A stretch of 64,000 bases of DNA from Gilvirhabdus luticola (GCF_032583975.1 NZ_JAWHTF010000001.1); one strand, 5' to 3'. Positions 41,960 through 50,954 are shown, counted from the stretch's first letter. Notes: generated by a model from the sequence alone, not told the origin. Translations and numbers: made by a program.

Positions 41960-42688
41960 ATGAAGAAAAAGCTAGAATCAGAATTGATAAGTATAGCACA
42001 TAGAATTCTGAAGTTGAAAGGGAAAGAAGATGTTTTTAAAATGCATGCAGAGGTAGCAGAACTTTATGAAAAACTATCTGTTTTGAAGTTTGCACATCAA
42101 ACTTTCGAAGGAAACATTCCAACTATTGGCAATGATTCTTCTTTTTTTGAGATGCTTGATGTAGCATTTAATAATAAAGTGAGCGACAATATTGAAGTTG
42201 AAGATAAGATCTATATTAATCTGGACGAAATTGAGGATGATGACATCATGGAGCCAGCCATTGAAAAAATAAAACATATGGTTGCACAAATGCCTGAACA
42301 AGAGGAGGGTGTAGACCCTATTCTTGATAAAACATCAGAAGATTCCTTGCAACATAAGTATTCTTTAGAAGATATTACTGCCGATTTTAAAGAATCTCCT
42401 GTTTTTGAACCCGTTACAGTGGCAAGCAAAAAAAAATCACTCAACGATAAGCTTAAAAGTAAAGCTATTAATATTGGCCTGAACGATAAGATCGCTTTTA
42501 TTAAGCATCTGTTTGATGGGAAAAATGAAGATTACGACCGAGTGCTTTCACAAATAAACACATCCAACTCATTTGAAGAGGCAAGTCATTTAATTCAAAC
42601 CATTGTAAAACCAGACTATAATAATTGGGAAGGCAAAGAAGAATATGAAGACCGATTAATGGAGATTGTTGAAAGTAAATTTGATTAA
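41960..42688 (+). CDS. Conserved hypothetical acidic protein of Bacteroidota
   Basis: The 242-residue protein has no signal peptide or membrane segment. The N-terminus is helical (KKKLESELISIAHRILKLKG), the middle (about 90-150) is acidic and low in complexity, and the C-terminus has the run LNDKIAFIKHLFDGKNEDYD then RVLSQINTSNSFEEASHLI, a segment that I recall recurring in Bacteroidota proteins of unknown function. There is no recognisable catalytic motif. It is preceded by the divergent tdk and followed by the DUF5009 gene 27 bases on. I do not know its role. Confidence 0.8.
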   Translation: MKKKLESELISIAHRILKLKGKEDVFKMHAEVAELYEKLSVLKFAHQTFEGNIPTIGNDSSFFEMLDVAFNNKVSDNIEVEDKIYINLDEIEDDDIMEPAIEKIKHMVAQMPEQEEGVDPILDKTSEDSLQHKYSLEDITADFKESPVFEPVTVASKKKSLNDKLKSKAINIGLNDKIAFIKHLFDGKNEDYDRVLSQINTSNSFEEASHLIQTIVKPDYNNWEGKEEYEDRLMEIVESKFD

Positions 42689-42715
42689 TTCTTATTGTTA
42701 ATCCAACACTAATAA

Positions 42716-43909
42716 ATGCTTGATTCTAATTTTAGTTCTAAAAGAATTTTATCAATTGATGCGTTTAGGGCTATAACCATGTTCCTAATGATTTTTGTAA
42801 ATGATTTCTGGACATTATCTAATGTTCCACAATGGTTAGAACATCAAGGAGCTAATGTAGATGCCATTGGGTTTTCAGATATAATCTTCCCTGCTTTTCT
42901 TTTTATTGTTGGCCTTTCTATTCCATTTGCAGTATTAGCTAGAAGAAATAAAGGTGAGAATAATGGAATAATTATACAACATGTTATTATAAGAACATTT
43001 GCATTAATTATCATGGGGTTATACATGGTTAATTTTGAAAATATTAATGAGAAAATCCTGATTTTAGATAAATATCTATGGGAAATTTTAATGGCAATTG
43101 GTATATTCTTAATCTGGAACAATTACACGCCATTTGAAAGAATTGGGAGTAAAAGGATATTTTTTTTAAAATCATTAGGGATTTGTCTATTAATTTTTTT
43201 AGCCGCCATCTACCAAGGAGGCTCTCTTGATAATATTGAATGGATGAAAATACATTGGTGGGGAATTTTGGGACTTATAGGATGGGCGTACTTAATAAAT
43301 TCAATTATTTATATATATTTCGGAAAAAGTATTTTTATTTTAATATTGGCTTTTTTAATATTTCAGGTCTTAAATGTTTTGGAGTTTAAGCCAATTGCCA
43401 ACATGCCATCAATAAAGGTAGTTGTAAGTGCATCAATGCATTCTTCTGTTTGTGCGGGAATGTTGATAGGAAGTTTGATACAGCATTTTAGGTCATTGAA
43501 AAAAGAAAACCTGTTTCCATTGGTTTTATTCTTATTTGGGACAGCCTGCATAATTTACGGATTTGCCTTGAGACCCTATTGGGGAGGATTTTCAAAAATA
43601 AGAGCTACACCTTCTTGGGCCTCGGTTTGTATAGGAATAAGCGCCTTGACCTTTTTCGCAATGTATATCTTAATAGACAAGCTTAAATTCACGACATGGA
43701 TTAAACCCATCAAAATAGCCGGCACAAACACACTTACATGTTATTTAGTTCCTTATATTATTTATCCTGCTTTAGCAATAACCTCTTTGAGCTTACCTAA
43801 ATATTATACTGATGGTTCAATAGGCTTGGTCAAGTCATTCTTGTTTGCTTTGCTAGTTATTGGTGTAACAGGATTGCTGGATAAAGTAAATATAAAACTA
43901 AAAGTTTAA
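42716..43909 (+). CDS. DUF5009/HGSNAT-like multi-pass membrane acyltransferase
   Basis: The 397-residue protein has about 10-11 membrane segments. It opens SFSSKRILSIDAFRAITM followed by FLMIFVNDFW, the R-x-x-S-I-D-x-x-R-G-like start of the heparan-alpha-glucosaminide N-acetyltransferase/DUF5009 group, and contains the conserved GFSDIIFPAFLFIVGLSIPF (about 52-71) and a C-terminal GTNTLTCYLVPYIIYP. These proteins are thought to pass acetyl groups across the inner membrane to sugars. The acceptor here is unknown. The rsmI gene begins 2 bases after its stop. Confidence 0.82.
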   Translation: MLDSNFSSKRILSIDAFRAITMFLMIFVNDFWTLSNVPQWLEHQGANVDAIGFSDIIFPAFLFIVGLSIPFAVLARRNKGENNGIIIQHVIIRTFALIIMGLYMVNFENINEKILILDKYLWEILMAIGIFLIWNNYTPFERIGSKRIFFLKSLGICLLIFLAAIYQGGSLDNIEWMKIHWWGILGLIGWAYLINSIIYIYFGKSIFILILAFLIFQVLNVLEFKPIANMPSIKVVVSASMHSSVCAGMLIGSLIQHFRSLKKENLFPLVLFLFGTACIIYGFALRPYWGGFSKIRATPSWASVCIGISALTFFAMYILIDKLKFTTWIKPIKIAGTNTLTCYLVPYIIYPALAITSLSLPKYYTDGSIGLVKSFLFALLVIGVTGLLDKVNIKLKV

Positions 43910-43911
43910 GA

Positions 43912-44583
43912 ATGGCGAAATTGTATATAGTTCCTACACCTATTGGAAACTTAAAAGATATAACTTTGAGAGCCGTTGAGGTTTTAAATTATGTTGATTT
44001 AATTCTTGCAGAAGACACACGCACATCTGGAAAACTTCTTAAGCATTATGAAATCATAACACCTTTGCAATCACATCATATGCACAATGAGCATAAAAGG
44101 GTTCAAGGATTAATAAATAGATTAAAAAATGGTACTACAATAGCACTTATCAGTGACGCTGGAACACCTGCTATTTCTGATCCTGGTTTTCTACTCACCA
44201 GAGCTTGTATTGAAAATCATATTGAAGTTGAATGTTTGCCCGGAGCAACAGCATTTGTGCCAGCTTTGGTGAATTCTGGTTTACCAAACGATAGGTTTGT
44301 GTTTGAAGGTTTTTTGCCGGTAAAAAAAGGAAGACAAACACGTTTAAAACTATTGGCTGAAGAAACTAGAACCATAGTTTTCTACGAATCACCACACAAA
44401 TTGATAAAAACCTTAACCAATTTCTGCGAATATTTTGGAGAAGACAGACTTGTATCTGTATCCAGAGAATTAACAAAATTGTATGAAGAAACCATTAGAG
44501 GTACCTCAAAAGAGGTGTTAGAACACTATACTAACAAACCACCAAAAGGTGAAATTGTGATTGTGGTTGAAGGGAAGAAGTAA
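43912..44583 (+). CDS. rsmI: 16S rRNA (cytidine1402-2'-O)-methyltransferase
   Basis: The 223-residue enzyme has the tetrapyrrole-methylase fold of RsmI: KLYIVPTPIGNLKDITLRAV at the start, LILAEDTRTSGKLLKHYEI near 32-50, IALISDAGTPAISDPG near 77-92, VECLPGATAFVPALVNSGLP near 103-122 and FYESPHKLIKTL. It methylates the ribose of C1402 in 16S rRNA using SAM. It lacks part of the C-terminal extension of longer homologs (E. coli about 285). It follows the DUF5009 gene by 2 bases. Confidence 0.96.
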   Translation: MAKLYIVPTPIGNLKDITLRAVEVLNYVDLILAEDTRTSGKLLKHYEIITPLQSHHMHNEHKRVQGLINRLKNGTTIALISDAGTPAISDPGFLLTRACIENHIEVECLPGATAFVPALVNSGLPNDRFVFEGFLPVKKGRQTRLKLLAEETRTIVFYESPHKLIKTLTNFCEYFGEDRLVSVSRELTKLYEETIRGTSKEVLEHYTNKPPKGEIVIVVEGKK

Positions 44584-44625
44584 CTTCTTGTCATTCGGTA
44601 CTTGATTTAGAATCTAGATAACATT

Positions 44626-45195
44626 ATGCAAAATTTGCTCAAAGACATAAGGCAATGCACCATCTGTAAAGAACATTTATCTCTTGGGCCAAATCCAGTG
44701 GTTTCAGCACATCCAAAATCTAAAATTGTTATTATTGGCCAAGCTCCAGGAACCAAAGTACATGCTTCAGGAATTCCATGGGGTGATGCAAGCGGCAAAC
44801 AATTAAGAAAATGGCTTAATGTTTCTGACGATGATTTCTATGATGACTCAAAGTTTGCAATTATGCCAATGGGATTTTGTTATCCAGGCAAAGGGAAAAG
44901 TGGTGATTTACCACCAAGACCTGAATGTGCTCCACAATGGCATCAAGCATTACTAGATAAGATGCCAAACATAGAATTGATTGTTTTAATAGGGTTGTAT
45001 GCCCAAAACTATTATTTAGGAGACATAGCAAAGAAAACATTAACCGAAACCGTAAAATCTTATAAGGAATATTTGCCTCATTATTTTCCATTGCCGCATC
45101 CCAGCCCTAGAAATCGTTTTTGGTTAACCAAAAACCCTTGGTTTGAAAAAGAGGTTTTATCAGAACTCAAAAGGAGGATTGATAGGTTAATGTAA
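44626..45195 (+). CDS. Uracil-DNA glycosylase family protein with four cysteines of an Fe-S site
   Basis: The 189-residue protein has the family 4/5-like glycosylase layout: IIGQAPGTKVHASGIPWGDA near 36-55 (motif 1) and LPHPSPRNRFW near 150-160 (motif 2). Cysteines sit at 11 and 14 (QCTICKEH) and at 85 and 101 (MGFCYPGK and RPECAPQW), the spacing CxxC, then C-x15-C, that ligates a 4Fe-4S cluster in thermophilic UDGs. It should remove uracil from DNA in base excision repair. The motif 1 residues differ slightly from GEAPG of family 4, so the substrate range may differ. Confidence 0.85.
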   Translation: MQNLLKDIRQCTICKEHLSLGPNPVVSAHPKSKIVIIGQAPGTKVHASGIPWGDASGKQLRKWLNVSDDDFYDDSKFAIMPMGFCYPGKGKSGDLPPRPECAPQWHQALLDKMPNIELIVLIGLYAQNYYLGDIAKKTLTETVKSYKEYLPHYFPLPHPSPRNRFWLTKNPWFEKEVLSELKRRIDRLM

Positions 45196-45348
45196 ATCAT
45201 AAAGAACTTGTCGCTAAAAATAATAATAAAAACCACCAAGGGTGAGGTTGTTATTATATCAGCAAGTGAAAATTAGACTTTCTAATTTAAAATTATTCTA
45301 ATTTTATAGCATTTAAAAATTATGTAATTTTACATAAAACAAAACAGT

Positions 45349-45867
45349 ATGTTATCAGAAAAAATAGAAAAAGCATTAAACGATCAAATTAGAATAGAAG
45401 CAGAATCGTCCCAAATATATTTGGCAATGGCGTGTTGGGCAGAAGCAAAAGGTCTTGAAGGTGTTGCTGGATTTATGTATGACCAATCTCAAGAAGAACG
45501 AGATCACATGCTTAAATTGGTAAAGTTTGTAAACGAACGCGGTGGACATGCGCAAATTTCTGCGTTAAAAGCACCAGATATAACATTTAATTCGTTTAAA
45601 GACATGTTCGAAATGCTATTTAAACATGAGGTTTTTGTTTCGCAGAGCATCAACGAATTGGTACACATAGCTTTAGAAGAGAGAGATTATGCAACACATA
45701 ATTTTTTACAGTGGTATGTTAGCGAGCAAATAGAAGAAGAAGCTATGGCTCGCTCCATATTAGATAAAATCAATCTTATAGGAGACGATAAAGGAGGTCT
45801 TTATTTATTTGATAGAGACATACAACAGATAACAGTTACTACGGCATCTGCTGAATCTCCTGAATAA
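45349..45867 (+). CDS. ftnA: Ferritin (non-heme bacterial FtnA type)
   Basis: The 172-residue four-helix protein stores iron. Ferroxidase-site residues are visible: QIRIEAESSQIYLAMACW near 13-30 (Glu17-type ligand), DQSQEERDHMLKLVKF near 46-61 (ExxH) and EEEAMARSILDKINLIGDD near 132-150. There is no haem-binding methionine as in bacterioferritin at the usual site. Length is typical for FtnA. It is followed after about 80 bases by a small Cys-rich ORF on the same strand. An oxidative-stress and iron-storage role is expected. Confidence 0.94.
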   Translation: MLSEKIEKALNDQIRIEAESSQIYLAMACWAEAKGLEGVAGFMYDQSQEERDHMLKLVKFVNERGGHAQISALKAPDITFNSFKDMFEMLFKHEVFVSQSINELVHIALEERDYATHNFLQWYVSEQIEEEAMARSILDKINLIGDDKGGLYLFDRDIQQITVTTASAESPE

Positions 45868-45948
45868 ATTCTAATCAAACTTATTTAGATTAAATAAAAA
45901 TAACTATTTTTGCTCAATTGGAAATTGAACATATTTGTTTTGGGTAAA

Positions 45949-46104
45949 ATGAAGCAAAAAAAGAAAGTAGTAAAAAAACTATACAAAGCTGGAATTATAA
46001 ATTCTTGTAATGTGAAAAACAGCTGTTGCAGTAAGTATAAGAAAAGCGAAAAGAAACGCTGTAAAAAATGCCCTTGTTTTGATTTGCTTAAAAAAGTAGC
46101 ATAA
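45949..46104 (+). CDS. 51-residue lysine- and cysteine-rich protein after ferritin
   Basis: From ATG 45949 the product is 51 residues, about a third lysine, with six cysteines in three groups: NSC (19), SCC (25-26) and RCKKCPC (38-43). The C-terminal CKKCPCFD recalls a metal-binding knuckle. It has no signal peptide. A TATTTTTG box is at 45905-45912. An in-frame TTG 39 bases upstream is less likely. The position just after ferritin and the cysteine content suggest iron or other metal handling, but I do not recognise a family. Confidence 0.65.
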   Translation: MKQKKKVVKKLYKAGIINSCNVKNSCCSKYKKSEKKRCKKCPCFDLLKKVA

Positions 46105-46151
46105 AGAACGCTTCAGCTTTTAGCTAGTTTCTTTTTAAATCCAAAGACTAA

Positions 46152-46742
46152 TCAGCCATGCTTTCCCTTATTCCAACCATGTTTACTAAGGTATTGGTTT
46201 CCGCTTTCTACTGCACCATTTTCAATAGAAGTTCCCATACTATCGTTCCAACGGTTGAGGTAACCAAATAAGGAAATCACGCCAAGCATCTCAACAATTT
46301 CACCTTCATCCCAAAATTTATACAAACGTTTTTTTATGGTCTCATCAACAGCATTTGGCACTTGTGAAGCGGCTAGACTGAAATCCAGAGCGGCACGTTC
46401 GGCTTCAGAAAAAGCAGGATGCGTTCTGTATTCCCATATATTATCTAGTTGTTCTTGTTCTGCACCATAGCGTTCTGCGGCTCTAATAGCATGCGCCTGA
46501 CAATATCTACAACCAGTTGTATTACTACTCACCCAAGCTATCATACGTTTTAAAGCAGAAGTGACTCGGCCTTCATTAGCCATAACAGCTTTATTCAAAT
46601 TAATAAATGCTTTACTTATTGCTGGTCTGCGTTGCATGGTGAGTACAGAGTTTGGGCAAAACCCAAGTGTTTCGTTGAAAAATTTAGCGAGTTGTTTGGT
46701 CTCTAAATCAGAGTCGGCAGATAATGGTGTTACTAATGGCAT
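46152..46742 (-). CDS. Carboxymuconolactone decarboxylase/AhpD-like protein
   Basis: The ATG at 46742 gives 196 residues starting MPLVTPLSADSDL; a frame reaching 46820 would add a hydrophobic stretch and overlap the osmC-like gene. The all-helical AhpD fold is marked by TTGCRYCQAHAIRAAERYG near 89-107, whose CxxC and following His are the redox active site of AhpD-like proteins, and by a repeated helical ending. It likely acts as an alkylhydroperoxidase or thiol oxidoreductase. It is divergent from the osmC-like gene with 54 bases between starts. Confidence 0.85.
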   Translation of the reverse strand: MPLVTPLSADSDLETKQLAKFFNETLGFCPNSVLTMQRRPAISKAFINLNKAVMANEGRVTSALKRMIAWVSSNTTGCRYCQAHAIRAAERYGAEQEQLDNIWEYRTHPAFSEAERAALDFSLAASQVPNAVDETIKKRLYKFWDEGEIVEMLGVISLFGYLNRWNDSMGTSIENGAVESGNQYLSKHGWNKGKHG

Positions 46743-46796
46743 ATTTTTATTATTTAGTAGTATTTTTGAAAGAACAATAAACAAAAAAAACTTTAT

Positions 46797-47219
46797 ATGG
46801 CAGATAAAATCACAACACAATGGAAAGGAAATATGGTTTTTGAATCAGATAACCCAAGATGGCCTTCTATTTTGATGGATGCGTCAATAGATTTTGGAGG
46901 CACAAATTCTGGTGCGGCTCCTAAAGCCATGATGTTGTCTTCGCTTGCTGGTTGTTCTGGACTTGATATTGTATCTGTTTTAAATAAAATGAAAGTAAAA
47001 CTAGATGATTTTAAAATGGAAGTTACTGGGGAGTTAACCGATGAGCATCCAAAATATTACCATACCGTAACAGTAGATTATTATTTTTATGGAGTTAATT
47101 TACCACAAGGAAAGATTAAAAAAGCCGTGGATTTATCCATTGAAAAATATTGTGGCGTTATGGCAATGTTTCGAAAATTCGCCAATATAAAAACTGAAAT
47201 TCATTATCATAACAAATAG
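46797..47219 (+). CDS. OsmC family peroxiredoxin-like protein
   Basis: The 140-residue protein has the two OsmC redox cysteines: SLAGCSGLDIVSVL near 47-60 and EKYCGVMAMF near 119-128. OsmC/Ohr proteins reduce organic hydroperoxides with two cysteines. This one lacks a separate lipoyl partner gene nearby. A TATTTTTG box at 46761-46768 lies 28 bases upstream of the ATG. It is divergent from the AhpD-like gene, a natural oxidant-defence pair. recJ begins 2 bases after its stop. Confidence 0.88.
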   Translation: MADKITTQWKGNMVFESDNPRWPSILMDASIDFGGTNSGAAPKAMMLSSLAGCSGLDIVSVLNKMKVKLDDFKMEVTGELTDEHPKYYHTVTVDYYFYGVNLPQGKIKKAVDLSIEKYCGVMAMFRKFANIKTEIHYHNK

Positions 47220-47221
47220 GT

Positions 47222-48913
47222 ATGCGCTGGACGCTTAAACCAAAACCTAATCCAGAGAAAGTAAAAATTTTACAAGAAGCACTACTAGTTGATGAAACTG
47301 TTGCTTCGCTTTTAGTACAACGCGAAATTGAAACTTTTGAGCAAGCAAAATCCTTTTTCAGACCAGGCTTGAGCGATTTGCACGATCCATTTTTGATGAA
47401 AGATATGGATAAAGCTGTTACCAGAATAGAAAGGGCTATCTCTAATAAGGAAAATATTTTAGTTTATGGCGACTACGATGTTGACGGCACGACTTCTGTA
47501 GCTTTAATGTCAACATATTTAAAAACACGAACTGAAAATGTGGCAACTTATATTCCAGACAGATATGAGGAAGGTTATGGTGTTTCAATAAAGGGCATTG
47601 ACTTTGCAGATGATAATGGATTCTCACTAATCATTGCTTTAGATTGCGGTATAAAAGCTATTGAGAAAATAGCTTATGCTAAAGAAAAAAGTATTGATTT
47701 TATAATATGCGACCATCACAGACCAGGAAATGAATTACCTGAAGCGGCTGCGGTTTTGGACCCTAAGCAAGACGATTGTAACTATCCTTATAAAGAATTG
47801 TGTGGTTGTGGAGTTGGATTCAAATTGATACAAGCTTTAGCAATAAAAGAAGGACAGGATGCAGAAGGTTTATTAACATATTTAGATTTAGTAGCAACAG
47901 CAATAGGGGCAGATATCGTTCCCATTACTGGGGAAAATAGAACGTTGGCATATTTTGGGCTACAAGTTATAAACGAAAACCCAAGACCAGGAATTAAAGC
48001 TATTATTGCAGAAATAAAAAAAGAAAAACTCTCAATTACAGATGTCGTATTTATTGTGGCACCAAGAATAAATGCTGCAGGACGAATGAAACATGGCAAT
48101 CATGCTGTAACACTTTTAACCGAAACAGATTTTAATCTTGCGGCAGAATATGCCATAGACATTAATCAGTTTAATACAGATAGACGAGATGCAGATCAAC
48201 GAATTACAGAAGAAGCTCTTAAACAAATTGAAAAGCAAAAAGAACAGGACCGCTTTACTACTGTTGTTTACCATGAAACTTGGCATAAAGGTGTTATTGG
48301 TATTGTGGCTTCTAGATTAACAGAAACCTATTACAGACCAACTTTGGTTTTTACTAAAAGTGGTGATAAACTGGCCGCATCAGCACGGTCCGTTTCTGGA
48401 TTTGATGTATATAATGCTTTAGAAGCCTGTGGCGAGTATATAGAACAGTTTGGAGGTCATAAGTATGCAGCAGGGTTAACACTTAAAGAAGAAAACTATG
48501 AAGCATTTAAGCAAGCTTTTGAAGATGAAGTTTCAAAAACTATCGATAAATCGCAGCTTATTCCTGAAATTAAGATTGATTCACCAATCGATTTAAGTGA
48601 AGTTACATTTAAGTTTTATCGTATTTTGTCTCAATTTGCACCTTTTGGACCAGGAAACATGACGCCAATTTTTATGACAGAAAATATAAAAGATACTGGT
48701 TACGGAAAGTGTGTAGGTGAAGATAATAAGCATTTAAGAGTTACTTTAACACAAACTGGAACAGAAAAAATAGTTGGTATTGGTTTTAATCTTGGAGACA
48801 AATATGAAATTGTTTCAAACCAAAAACCGTTTAGAGCTGTGTATTCTATCGATGAAAATGAATGGAATAGTAAGACATCCCTTCAGCTTAAAATACGAGA
48901 TATAAAAGTATAA
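47222..48913 (+). CDS. recJ: Single-stranded-DNA exonuclease RecJ
   Basis: The 563-residue protein has the DHH phosphoesterase core: VYGDYDVDGTTSVALM near 81-96, LIIALDCGIKA near 137-147, IICDHHRPGNELPEAAAVLDP near 161-181, then the DHHA1 part with GGHKYAAGLTL near 416. It degrades single-stranded DNA 5' to 3' in recombination and repair. Its length is near that of E. coli RecJ (577), with only the core, DHHA1 and an OB-like C-terminal part. It lies in one transcript with the osmC-like gene (2-base gap) and MFS gene (5-base gap). Confidence 0.97.
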   Translation: MRWTLKPKPNPEKVKILQEALLVDETVASLLVQREIETFEQAKSFFRPGLSDLHDPFLMKDMDKAVTRIERAISNKENILVYGDYDVDGTTSVALMSTYLKTRTENVATYIPDRYEEGYGVSIKGIDFADDNGFSLIIALDCGIKAIEKIAYAKEKSIDFIICDHHRPGNELPEAAAVLDPKQDDCNYPYKELCGCGVGFKLIQALAIKEGQDAEGLLTYLDLVATAIGADIVPITGENRTLAYFGLQVINENPRPGIKAIIAEIKKEKLSITDVVFIVAPRINAAGRMKHGNHAVTLLTETDFNLAAEYAIDINQFNTDRRDADQRITEEALKQIEKQKEQDRFTTVVYHETWHKGVIGIVASRLTETYYRPTLVFTKSGDKLAASARSVSGFDVYNALEACGEYIEQFGGHKYAAGLTLKEENYEAFKQAFEDEVSKTIDKSQLIPEIKIDSPIDLSEVTFKFYRILSQFAPFGPGNMTPIFMTENIKDTGYGKCVGEDNKHLRVTLTQTGTEKIVGIGFNLGDKYEIVSNQKPFRAVYSIDENEWNSKTSLQLKIRDIKV

Positions 48914-48918
48914 CTTTT

Positions 48919-50187
48919 ATGGCGAAATCAGATCCCTACGCGGCATTAAGGTTTAAAGAATTCAACACTTTTTTATTGGTTCGTTTTGTATTGGTTTTTG
49001 GTTGGTCTATGCAATTTATTGTGATAGAATGGGAAGTTTACAGCATGACTAAGGATCCATTATCTCTTGGAATTATTGGGTTGATGGAAATTATCCCAGC
49101 ATTAACAATGGCTCTTTTTGCAGGACACATTGTGGATCAGAAAGAAAAACGAAATCTTTTGGCCACATGTATAGCAGCGTTTTCTTTAATCAGTCTTGGC
49201 TTGTTTTTATTAACTTGGCCAAAAATTGTTTCAGATTGGTCTAAAAACACCGTTTTATATTGTATTTATGCTCTGGTTTTTTTTGGTGGATTTTTACGTT
49301 CCTTTTTTGGGCCAACCATATTCTCATTAGTGGCTTTAATTGTTCCTAAAAAATTATATCCTAATGCAGCCACTTGGAACAGTACAACATGGCAAATGGC
49401 TACTGTTTTGGGACCAGCTTTTGCTGGGCTTTCAATAAACTGGATTGGCGTTCATTGGTCGTTGTGCATTATTTTTGGTTTGGTGATTTTATCATTAATT
49501 ATTCTTTTCCGAATTCCTAAAAAACCAATTTTAAACCCAAATATTGGAGAACCTGTCATTCAAAGTTTAAAGGAAGGCATCAGATTTGTGTTTAAAACTA
49601 AAGCTATTTTAGGGGCTCTTTCATTAGATATGATTGCCGTTTTATTTGGTGGTGCAGTAGCTCTTTTACCTATTTATGCACAAGATATTTTAAAAGTTGG
49701 GCCAGAAGGATTCGGGATATTACGAGCTGCTCCGGCCGTAGGGGCATTTTTAACTATGTTTATTACAGCATATCTTCCAATAAGTAAGAATGCAGGAATG
49801 AAATTATTGGGAGCTGTTTTTGGATTTGGTGTTTGTATTATTGTTTTTGGAGTGTCTTCAATTTTCTGGATTTCGGTTATAGCATTATTTTTTAGCGGAG
49901 TTACCGATGGTGTTTCAATGGTTGTACGACAAACAATTCTTCAGTTAAAGACACCAGACAATATGCGTGGTCGAGTAGCGTCTGTAAACTCTATGTTTGT
50001 TGGCTCGTCTAATGAGTTAGGAGCTTTTGAAAGTGGTTTAACGGCGAAACTTATGGGAACAGTGACTGCAGTAGTCTTTGGAGGAACAATGACCATAATA
50101 ACAGTATTAACCATGGGAGTTGCGTCACCTTCATTTAGAAAATTGGACTTGAGAAAGGATATCGAAGATCATGAAAATGAGAACTAA
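48919..50187 (+). CDS. MFS exporter (EntS/MFS_3-like)
   Basis: The 422-residue protein has about 10-12 membrane helices and the MFS_3 signature near residue 57 (ALTMALFAGHIVDQKEKRN). It opens with AALRFKEFNTFLLVRFVLVFG, typical of EntS-like exporters. The C-terminal half contains ILRAAPAVGAFLTM and TPDNMRGRVASVNSMFVGSSN. Substrates of this group include siderophores and drugs; none can be assigned. It follows recJ by 5 bases and overlaps the convergent LpxH-like gene by 4. Confidence 0.88.
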   Translation: MAKSDPYAALRFKEFNTFLLVRFVLVFGWSMQFIVIEWEVYSMTKDPLSLGIIGLMEIIPALTMALFAGHIVDQKEKRNLLATCIAAFSLISLGLFLLTWPKIVSDWSKNTVLYCIYALVFFGGFLRSFFGPTIFSLVALIVPKKLYPNAATWNSTTWQMATVLGPAFAGLSINWIGVHWSLCIIFGLVILSLIILFRIPKKPILNPNIGEPVIQSLKEGIRFVFKTKAILGALSLDMIAVLFGGAVALLPIYAQDILKVGPEGFGILRAAPAVGAFLTMFITAYLPISKNAGMKLLGAVFGFGVCIIVFGVSSIFWISVIALFFSGVTDGVSMVVRQTILQLKTPDNMRGRVASVNSMFVGSSNELGAFESGLTAKLMGTVTAVVFGGTMTIITVLTMGVASPSFRKLDLRKDIEDHENEN

Positions 50188-50954
50188 TAGATTTTCAGTC
50201 CAAAGTTCTCACCGTCAAACACACCATAAGTAAAATGCGTTATCCAATCGCCAAGATTAATGTATTTTGAGTTGCCTCTTAATTCTATTTCTAGCGGAAG
50301 ATGTCTATGACCAAAAATAAAATAATCGCGATGTTTTTCTTCAAGTTTACTTTTTGAATATTGTACTAGCCATTCGTTGTCTTCGCCTAAAAATTTAGCG
50401 TCATCCTCTCCAGAAATCAGTTTGTTTTTTACGCTCATGTATTGAGCAAGTTTAACGCCTAAATCTGGATGCAACCAACGATATAGCCATTTTGAAAACG
50501 GATTTGTAAACACTTTCTTCATGCGTTTGTAACCTTTGTCTCCTGGGCCTAAACCATCACCATGCCCAATAAAAAAAGAAGTGTTGTTAATTAAGTACTC
50601 TTGAGGGGAATGGTAAACAGGAATATTTAACTCTTCTTCAAAATAACCATTCATCCATAGGTCATGATTGCCTACAAAATAATAAACAGGAATTCCTGAA
50701 TCTGCTATTTCTGCAAGTTTTCCCAAAGTTCTCGTGAAACCTTTTGGGACGACCGTTTTATATTCAAACCAAAAATCGAACAAATCTCCTAGAAGAAAAA
50801 CGGCTGCAGCATCTTTTTTTATGTCATCTAACCAGGCAACAAATTTTTTTTCACGAGGGAGAGAATCTTCATAAGTTGGAGCGCCAAGATGATTATCTGA
50901 TGCAAAGTATATTTTCTTGCCAGCTGGGACAGATATTTTGCTAATGTTATTCAT
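50184..50954 (-). CDS. lpxH: UDP-2,3-diacylglucosamine diphosphatase-like metallophosphatase (LpxH)
   Basis: I place the start at ATG 50954, for 256 residues; a longer frame to 50978 would run into queD. The calcineurin-type metal site is complete: IYFASDNHLGAP (about 15-26), FLLGDLFDFWFE (about 53-64), YFVGNHDLWM (about 89-98), HGDGLGPGD and FGHRHLPLEI. LpxH cleaves UDP-2,3-diacylglucosamine to lipid X in lipid A synthesis. Its ATG overlaps the queD stop by 8 bases (ATGAATAA), which indicates coupling. It overlaps the MFS exporter by 4 bases on the other strand. Confidence 0.9.
   Translation of the reverse strand: MNNISKISVPAGKKIYFASDNHLGAPTYEDSLPREKKFVAWLDDIKKDAAAVFLLGDLFDFWFEYKTVVPKGFTRTLGKLAEIADSGIPVYYFVGNHDLWMNGYFEEELNIPVYHSPQEYLINNTSFFIGHGDGLGPGDKGYKRMKKVFTNPFSKWLYRWLHPDLGVKLAQYMSVKNKLISGEDDAKFLGEDNEWLVQYSKSKLEEKHRDYFIFGHRHLPLEIELRGNSKYINLGDWITHFTYGVFDGENFGLKIY

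Noticed and set aside
45223..45257. Imperfect hairpin after the UDG gene
   Set aside because: Stem has an internal loop of several mismatches and no clear T-run; not convincing as a terminator.
46743..46820. Longer N-terminus of the AhpD-like protein
   Set aside because: The added residues are hydrophobic, overlap the osmC-like gene, and precede the normal start MPLVTPLSADSDL.
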